The position numbers and the translations under genes were made by a program. A stretch of 41,272 nucleotides of DNA from Cetobacterium sp. UBA6069 (GTDB lineage: Bacteria; Fusobacteriota; Fusobacteriia; Fusobacteriales; Fusobacteriaceae). Where the stretch lies: assembly GCA_002428805.1 (NCBI GenBank), contig DIXX01000011.1, positions 1 through 41,272 of the forward strand, written 5' to 3'. Within the stretch, counting starts at the first letter, position 1; each line of letters begins with the position of its first letter. Under the pieces are notes generated by a model. The model was given only the letters and a program-made list of their open reading frames with translations. It did no database searches and had not been told where the DNA came from. Below, one piece after another: positions 37,376-41,272 of the stretch.

Positions 37376-37744
37376 TTATTGTACTTCAATTATTTCAATC
37401 TCTAATTGATTTATCTCTATACTATTATCATATATAATATAGGCAATTGTCAACTTATTTTCAGAATAAACATATTTTTTACAAAAAACTGTAAAATTCT
37501 TTTTTAAATATGGTGTATTGTAAATAAAATCAGTTTTTGAATCGGGTTTAATTGTAAGAGTGCTTTCAATTTCTCCAAATTTAAAAATCTCAGTAAAATA
37601 AGGGGATATTCTTATTTCACCTTTTCCATATTTATTTTCATAAGTGAAAGTAGTGAATTCATCTGAAACTACTTTCTGAGCAATCATTTTTTGAGAGATT
37701 TTCTCACCAAAAGAATCAAGGCTATTAATTATTATTTTAGCCAT
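37376..37744 (-). CDS. DUF1934 (YwiB-like) protein
   Basis: The 122-residue protein fits DUF1934, a calycin-like small beta-barrel family: FTTFTYENKYGKGEIRISP, EIFKFGEIESTLTIKPDSK and FIYNTPYLKKNFTVFCKKYV alternate strands. The function is unknown. No signal peptide is present, so it should be cytoplasmic. The ATG at 37744 overlaps the stop of the DUF1292 gene by 1 nt, so the two are coupled. A hairpin follows at once. Confidence 0.78.
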   Translation of the reverse strand: MAKIIINSLDSFGEKISQKMIAQKVVSDEFTTFTYENKYGKGEIRISPYFTEIFKFGEIESTLTIKPDSKTDFIYNTPYLKKNFTVFCKKYVYSENKLTIAYIIYDNSIEINQLEIEIIEVQ

Positions 37745-38085
37745 TAATAGTAATCCTTTTCGTCGTCATCATATCCCATATCATCATAATAATCGTGATC
37801 AAAAGAATCTTCACGGTCGTAATATTCGTCATCATCCCAATCACCGATATTATCTGCACCTAAGTATTCCTCTTTCCAGAAATCTAAAACAGAATTTATT
37901 TCGTTAGAGTCGTCGACAGGAACTAGATCATCCTCGTCCTCGTCGTATAAAAATATATAGTTAGTTCCATCAAAATCTTCAGTGATAAGATATTCCTTAT
38001 CCCTAATAATAAGATTTTCTAAGACTGTTAATTCAAACTCCTCGTCATCGATGTTGTGATAAAAAGTTTCTCCTTGCGAATACAT
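37744..38085 (-). CDS. DUF1292-family acidic protein
   Basis: The 113-residue protein has the DUF1292 core: FELTVLENLIIRDKEYLITE, then YIFLYDEDEDDLVPVDDSNE. DUF1292 proteins are usually short (about 80-100 residues) and acidic. Here a C-terminal tail of about 35 residues is almost all Asp, Glu, Tyr and Gly (WDDDEYYDREDSFDHDYYDD), longer than usual. The function is unknown; the tail may bind cations or a basic partner. The ATG at 38085 follows AGGAGG. It lies after rlmH with a 47-bp A/T-only gap and is coupled to DUF1934. Confidence 0.8.
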   Translation of the reverse strand: MYSQGETFYHNIDDEEFELTVLENLIIRDKEYLITEDFDGTNYIFLYDEDEDDLVPVDDSNEINSVLDFWKEEYLGADNIGDWDDDEYYDREDSFDHDYYDDMGYDDDEKDYY

Positions 38086-38132
38086 TGTTTCCTCCTAATA
38101 ATTTATAAAAATAATAAAATAAAATTAAAAAT

Positions 38133-38600
38133 TTATTTATGGTATTTAGTATTTTTAATTATACTAAACCATCTATATATTTGTTCGATTAGTATCAATC
38201 TCATTAATTGATGTGGAAAAGTCATTTTAGAAAAACTAAGTCTTAAATCTGAAGCTTTTCTAATCTCGTCTGAAACACCGTAAGAACCACCAATTATAAA
38301 GTTAATAGTACTGTCACCATTGACACCTATTTTTTCTATATGGGTAGCCATCTCTTCAGAAGAGAAGTTTTTTCCACTAATGTCTAATAGAATTTTAAAT
38401 CCTCTATTTTTTTCTAGAGTTTCAAGAATAGCTTTTGATTCTTTTTCAATAGATATATTTCTATTAGAATCATTTCCATCCTCTTTTAATTCAAAAACTT
38501 TTAGCTTTCCAAAAGCTTGGAGTCTTTTAGAAAATTCTTGTATACCGTCTAGTATATATTTTTCTTTAATTTTTCCTACACAAATAATATTTATATTCAT
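38133..38600 (-). CDS. rlmH: 23S rRNA pseudouridine-1915 N3-methyltransferase RlmH
   Basis: RlmH methylates pseudouridine 1915 in helix 69 of 23S rRNA. The ATG at 38600 overlaps the mutL stop (ATGA) and gives 155 residues starting MNINIICVGKIKEKYILDGI, the family start; the longer reading to 38669 lies wholly inside mutL. The SPOUT-fold end shows FIIGGSYGVSDEIR, then SFSKMTFPHQLMRLILIEQI and the terminal YHK, all diagnostic. The length matches the usual 155-160. Confidence 0.96.
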   Translation of the reverse strand: MNINIICVGKIKEKYILDGIQEFSKRLQAFGKLKVFELKEDGNDSNRNISIEKESKAILETLEKNRGFKILLDISGKNFSSEEMATHIEKIGVNGDSTINFIIGGSYGVSDEIRKASDLRLSFSKMTFPHQLMRLILIEQIYRWFSIIKNTKYHK

Positions 38601-40501
38601 TTTCTTTTGAATCCTTTCTCCATATCTAATAGGCTTATTTTGAATGTTATTGGTCTGCCGTGAGGGCAAGTAAAACGACCTATTTTATGAAGTTCTAATA
38701 TAAGTTTTTCCATTTCCGGAATACTTAATTTTTCATTAGCTTTAATAGCACCCCTGCAAGACATTGAGATAATCATATTTTCAATAACTTCATTTTTTGA
38801 GTTAACTTTATTTAATCCACCTAGAATCTCGAAAAATATATTTTCAAAAGAATCTTTAGTTTTTATAGTTGGAACAGCTCTGATTAAAAAATCAGAATCA
38901 TTAAATTGATCTATTTCAAAACCAAAATCTTCAAAGAATTTAATTTTATCTTTAAGTAAATCAATTTGTTTTAGTGTTAACGAAACTTTTATAGGAACTA
39001 ATAAAGCCTGTGAAGAAATTTTGTGTTCTTCATATTCGGATTTTAGTTTCTCATAAAGAATTCTTTCATGAACGATATGTTGATCGTAAACGATTAAGCC
39101 ACTATCCTCTTCAACTAAGATAAAAGAGTTTGAAAATTGTCCAATTACTCTTATATTTTTTAAAGTTATATCATCAATTGTTTTTTTTGAAACTATTTGA
39201 TCTTTTTTACTTGGATTAAGTAATGGAATTTTATTCTCTACTTTTATTTCTTCAAAAATAGTAGGAGTTAAATTGTCCTTTTTAAAATGATCAACAGATA
39301 TTTCAGATTTCTCAATTGTAAGGTCTAGCTTTTTTTCTTCAGCTTTTACAGGAGAAAATATACTATTATGTTCTAAAGAAATTTTATTTTCCTTTTTTAC
39401 ATCGTCTCTTCCTTTTATATCATTAATTTCAAAATTCTCAAAAGAATTTTTTGAATTTTTTGAAATTTTTATCATGTTGATATCCAACTCTTCAAAATTC
39501 ATGTTTTCTTTTTTTACTTCAAAAGTTGGAGTAGTAAAATCTTTGTTTAAATTCAGAGCTGTTTCAACAACAGAGTAAATTTCGTGATAGATTTTATTTT
39601 CATCTGAAAACTTAATGATTTTTTTTGAGGGATGTACATTGACATCAATAGAGTTAGGATCGACTTTTAAATTGATAATAGCAAATGGATACTTTCCCTT
39701 CATAAGGTGAGTGTAGTAACCATCAATTAAAGCTTCTTCAATAATTTTAGATTTAACAGGTCTATTATTAACAAAGGTAAAAATAAAATCTTTAGTAGAT
39801 CTAGTTAAAGAAAGATTACCAATATAGCCAAATTGGATGTTCTTTAAATTTTTAAGAGTAGAGACTCCGAAAAGTTCAATAAGAGTATTTTCAATCCCCT
39901 TACCACTTGTTCGAAGGCTTTCTTTTCCGTCGATACTTAGTACAATAGACACATTTGGATTTGCGATAGCTTCTTGTAAAACAATCTCTTTTATCTTAGT
40001 GTTTTCAGTTGTATCTTTTCTTAAAAACTTCAATCTAGCAGGTGTATTGAAAAAAAGATCTTTAATATCTATTTCAGTACCAAGACTTTTTTGAACTTCT
40101 TTTAGATTTGTTATTTTTCCACCAGAAACATTGATTGAATGACCAATAGAATCATCTTTTCTTTTTGTTGAGATAACCATTTTGGAAACAGCAGCAATAG
40201 AAGAAAGAGCTTCCCCTCTAAAGCCGTAGGTATTTAGATTGAAAAGGTCCTCTTTAGAAGAGATTTTACTAGTGGCATGTCTTTCAATGCATAGAAGTAG
40301 GTCTTCTCTAGACATTCCTTTGCCATCATCGGTAAATTTAATATCTTTACCACCTTTTTTAACATCGATTCGAACATACTTACTATCAGCATCAAGTGAG
40401 TTTTCCAAAAGCTCTTTAATTAAACTAGCTGGATTTTCTACAACTTCTCCAGCTGCAATCATATTCGAAAGAGATTCATCTAAAATTTTAATTATTCCCA
40501 A
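38597..40501 (-). CDS. mutL: DNA mismatch repair protein MutL
   Basis: MutL couples mismatch recognition by MutS to strand removal. I place the start at TTG 40501, giving MGIIKILDESLSNMIAAGEV (634 residues), because AGGAGG lies 8 nt upstream; GTG 40510 would touch the ribosome site. The N-terminal GHKL ATPase shows GEVVENPASLIKELLENSLD, DDGKGM, GFRGEALSSIAAVS and FFNTPARLKFL. A low-complexity linker of about 100 residues follows. The C-terminal domain has DQHIVHERILYE, the endonuclease motif with Ile for the usual Ala, plus ACRGAIKANEKLS-like SCRGAIKANEKLS and CPHGRP, so it should nick DNA itself. mutS is not in the window. Confidence 0.96.
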   Translation of the reverse strand: MGIIKILDESLSNMIAAGEVVENPASLIKELLENSLDADSKYVRIDVKKGGKDIKFTDDGKGMSREDLLLCIERHATSKISSKEDLFNLNTYGFRGEALSSIAAVSKMVISTKRKDDSIGHSINVSGGKITNLKEVQKSLGTEIDIKDLFFNTPARLKFLRKDTTENTKIKEIVLQEAIANPNVSIVLSIDGKESLRTSGKGIENTLIELFGVSTLKNLKNIQFGYIGNLSLTRSTKDFIFTFVNNRPVKSKIIEEALIDGYYTHLMKGKYPFAIINLKVDPNSIDVNVHPSKKIIKFSDENKIYHEIYSVVETALNLNKDFTTPTFEVKKENMNFEELDINMIKISKNSKNSFENFEINDIKGRDDVKKENKISLEHNSIFSPVKAEEKKLDLTIEKSEISVDHFKKDNLTPTIFEEIKVENKIPLLNPSKKDQIVSKKTIDDITLKNIRVIGQFSNSFILVEEDSGLIVYDQHIVHERILYEKLKSEYEEHKISSQALLVPIKVSLTLKQIDLLKDKIKFFEDFGFEIDQFNDSDFLIRAVPTIKTKDSFENIFFEILGGLNKVNSKNEVIENMIISMSCRGAIKANEKLSIPEMEKLILELHKIGRFTCPHGRPITFKISLLDMEKGFKRK

Positions 40502-40539
40502 ATTAATCACCTCCTACAAAAATTATAACATTATTTATT

Positions 40540-40545
40540 ATTATA
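40540..40545 (-). promoter_or_regulatory. Possible -10 of mutL operon
   Basis: A minus-strand TATAAT (40545-40540) lies 39 nt before the chosen mutL start. No good -35 is present at 16-18 bp (TTGAAA is only 14 bp away). A second TATAAT at 40527-40522 is too close to the ribosome site. Confidence 0.35.
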
Positions 40546-40607
40546 CAGATTTAAAATAATTTCAACTATTTTTTTTAGAAAATATAAATTTTTTAGTAAA
40601 AATTATA

Positions 40608-40616
40608 TGATATAAT
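40608..40616 (+). promoter_or_regulatory. Extended -10 promoter of the final TPR gene
   Basis: TGA-TATAAT lies 30 nt before the ATG at 40647, in the gap divergent from mutL. The -35 region is only T-rich. Confidence 0.55.
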
Positions 40617-40646
40617 AAAAATATAAAGTACTTAAAGGGGTGTAAA

Positions 40647-41272
40647 ATGAGATATTTATATATTTTTATATTGTTGATGAGCCTTGGAATTAAAAGTTTT
40701 TCATACAATATTGATGATTATATATTTTTTAATAAAGCTCTAGAAGCGAACGAAAAAAAAGACTATAAAAATAGTTTGTTTTTTTATGAAGTTTATCAGA
40801 AAAATTTTCCTTATTCATATCCTTTGAAGAGTAATTATGCAAATTTTTACATAGCTAAAAATTATATGGATATGGGAAAATTTGACGAGGCTCTTTTATA
40901 TTTTTCAAGAGCGGTATATGTTCCAGAAAAATATATAAAGCAAGAAGTCAAAAAAACAAATTATTTTCAGTATAGAAGAGATTATTTTAGTGGTGAAATC
41001 TATCTTAAAAAAAATGATCTTGAGAAAGCAGAGAAATATTTTAAAAGATTGGTTTTGGATTATTATGATCCAGAATTAGAACCCTACGAAAGAAAAGCGT
41101 TGAAAATACTAGAGAAATTCGATTCTAAATATAAAATTTTGTATGAGGTTAAATACAATGAAAATTTTAGATATTTAAAAGAGTTTGATAGAGATGAATT
41201 AATAAATCTAAGTAACTATTTTTATGAGAAGAAAAAATATGAGAAAGTTATTGAAGTTTTAAATTCAGTCAA
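40647..41272 (+). CDS. Exported TPR-repeat protein (partial, 3' end outside window)
   Basis: The frame is open from ATG 40647 to the window end (208 codons) and follows AAAGGGGTG. The N-terminus MRYLYIFILLMSLGIKSFSY is a signal peptide, without a lipobox Cys. TPR-like helices follow: YIFFNKALEANEKKDYKNSL, ANFYIAKNYMDMGKFDEALL, FSGEIYLKKNDLEKAEKYFK and LSNYFYEKKKYEKVIEVLNS. This suggests a periplasmic scaffold of unknown partner. It is divergent from mutL. It is the fourth envelope protein with either TPR or MORN repeats beside the lipoproteins at 20226 and 35908. Confidence 0.78.
   Translation, partial: MRYLYIFILLMSLGIKSFSYNIDDYIFFNKALEANEKKDYKNSLFFYEVYQKNFPYSYPLKSNYANFYIAKNYMDMGKFDEALLYFSRAVYVPEKYIKQEVKKTNYFQYRRDYFSGEIYLKKNDLEKAEKYFKRLVLDYYDPELEPYERKALKILEKFDSKYKILYEVKYNENFRYLKEFDRDELINLSNYFYEKKKYEKVIEVLNSV

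Noticed and set aside
38320..38610. Plus-strand open frame of 96 codons opposite rlmH
   Set aside because: Fully antisense to rlmH, Phe/Ser-rich shadow, no ribosome site.

Overview
The window is AT-rich chromosomal DNA (my estimate is about 30% GC), densely coding, and most consistent with a member of the Fusobacteriota (Fusobacterium/Cetobacterium type; genus not resolved). The reason is a mixture. There are Gram-negative envelope genes (OmpH/Skp end, lpxD, Kdo transferase waaA, a LolA-like protein, RseC family, lipoproteins) next to genes more familiar from Firmicutes (Rex, UPF0735 ACT protein, DUF2344, DUF1292, DUF1934, YmdB-like phosphodiesterase, PepT-like peptidase). No insertion sequence, prophage, CRISPR array, tRNA or rRNA was recognised. 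This is core genome with a few lineage-specific small genes.

Layout. 1-1129: lipid A/outer membrane end of an operon (ompH end, lpxD), closed by a terminator. 1250-3599: DUF2344 protein, serS and a small membrane protein. 3612-4688: fba under its own promoter. 4687-5958: a small exported MORN protein and a divergent LysR regulator with a T-N11-A palindrome at its promoter. 5955-10175: hydC-hydB-hydA, a trimeric NADH/ferredoxin-type [FeFe] hydrogenase, closed by a strong terminator. 10187-18210: a long 12-gene operon (PepT-like peptidase, mreC, LolA-like, recO, ptsN-like, nrdR, aroQ, fmt, rex, folD, UPF0735, accB), with several start/stop overlaps. 18231-25032: CNNM/CBS protein, DUF502, TPR lipoprotein, apt, bifunctional (p)ppGpp synthetase/hydrolase, tgt. 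25044-32038, minus strand: an eight-gene operon transcribed ymdB, prmA, cmk, waaA, trmB, purA, ansA, small DUF1653-like gene. 32093-34105: small plus-strand units (a Cys-containing 70-residue protein, RseC family, MORN protein, STAS-like protein, an 80-residue unknown). 34106-34405: the one long gene-free stretch, which holds a candidate small RNA gene. 34364-40545, minus strand: mutL, rlmH, DUF1292, DUF1934, TPR lipoprotein, lysS. 40608-41272: start of an exported TPR protein cut by the window edge.

How the genes fit together. The hydrogenase, Rex, fba and the one-carbon genes (fmt, folD) fit a fermentative anaerobe that balances NADH and ferredoxin by making H2 and senses NADH/NAD+ through Rex. 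Purine and alarmone functions (apt, rsh, purA) and translation functions (serS, lysS, tgt, trmB, prmA, rlmH, fmt) dominate the rest.

The most interesting item is not protein coding. At about 34211-34328 a consensus promoter (TTGACA, 17 bp, TATACT) leads into a roughly 118-nt transcript with no credible ORF. It folds on paper into three hairpins, each with a run of five or six C in its loop, the last being an intrinsic terminator. That is the architecture expected of a small RNA that pairs with G-rich Shine-Dalgarno sequences. Most promoters in the window also carry a TGn extension before the -10 hexamer. All calls come from reading the sequence; no database search or folding program was run.
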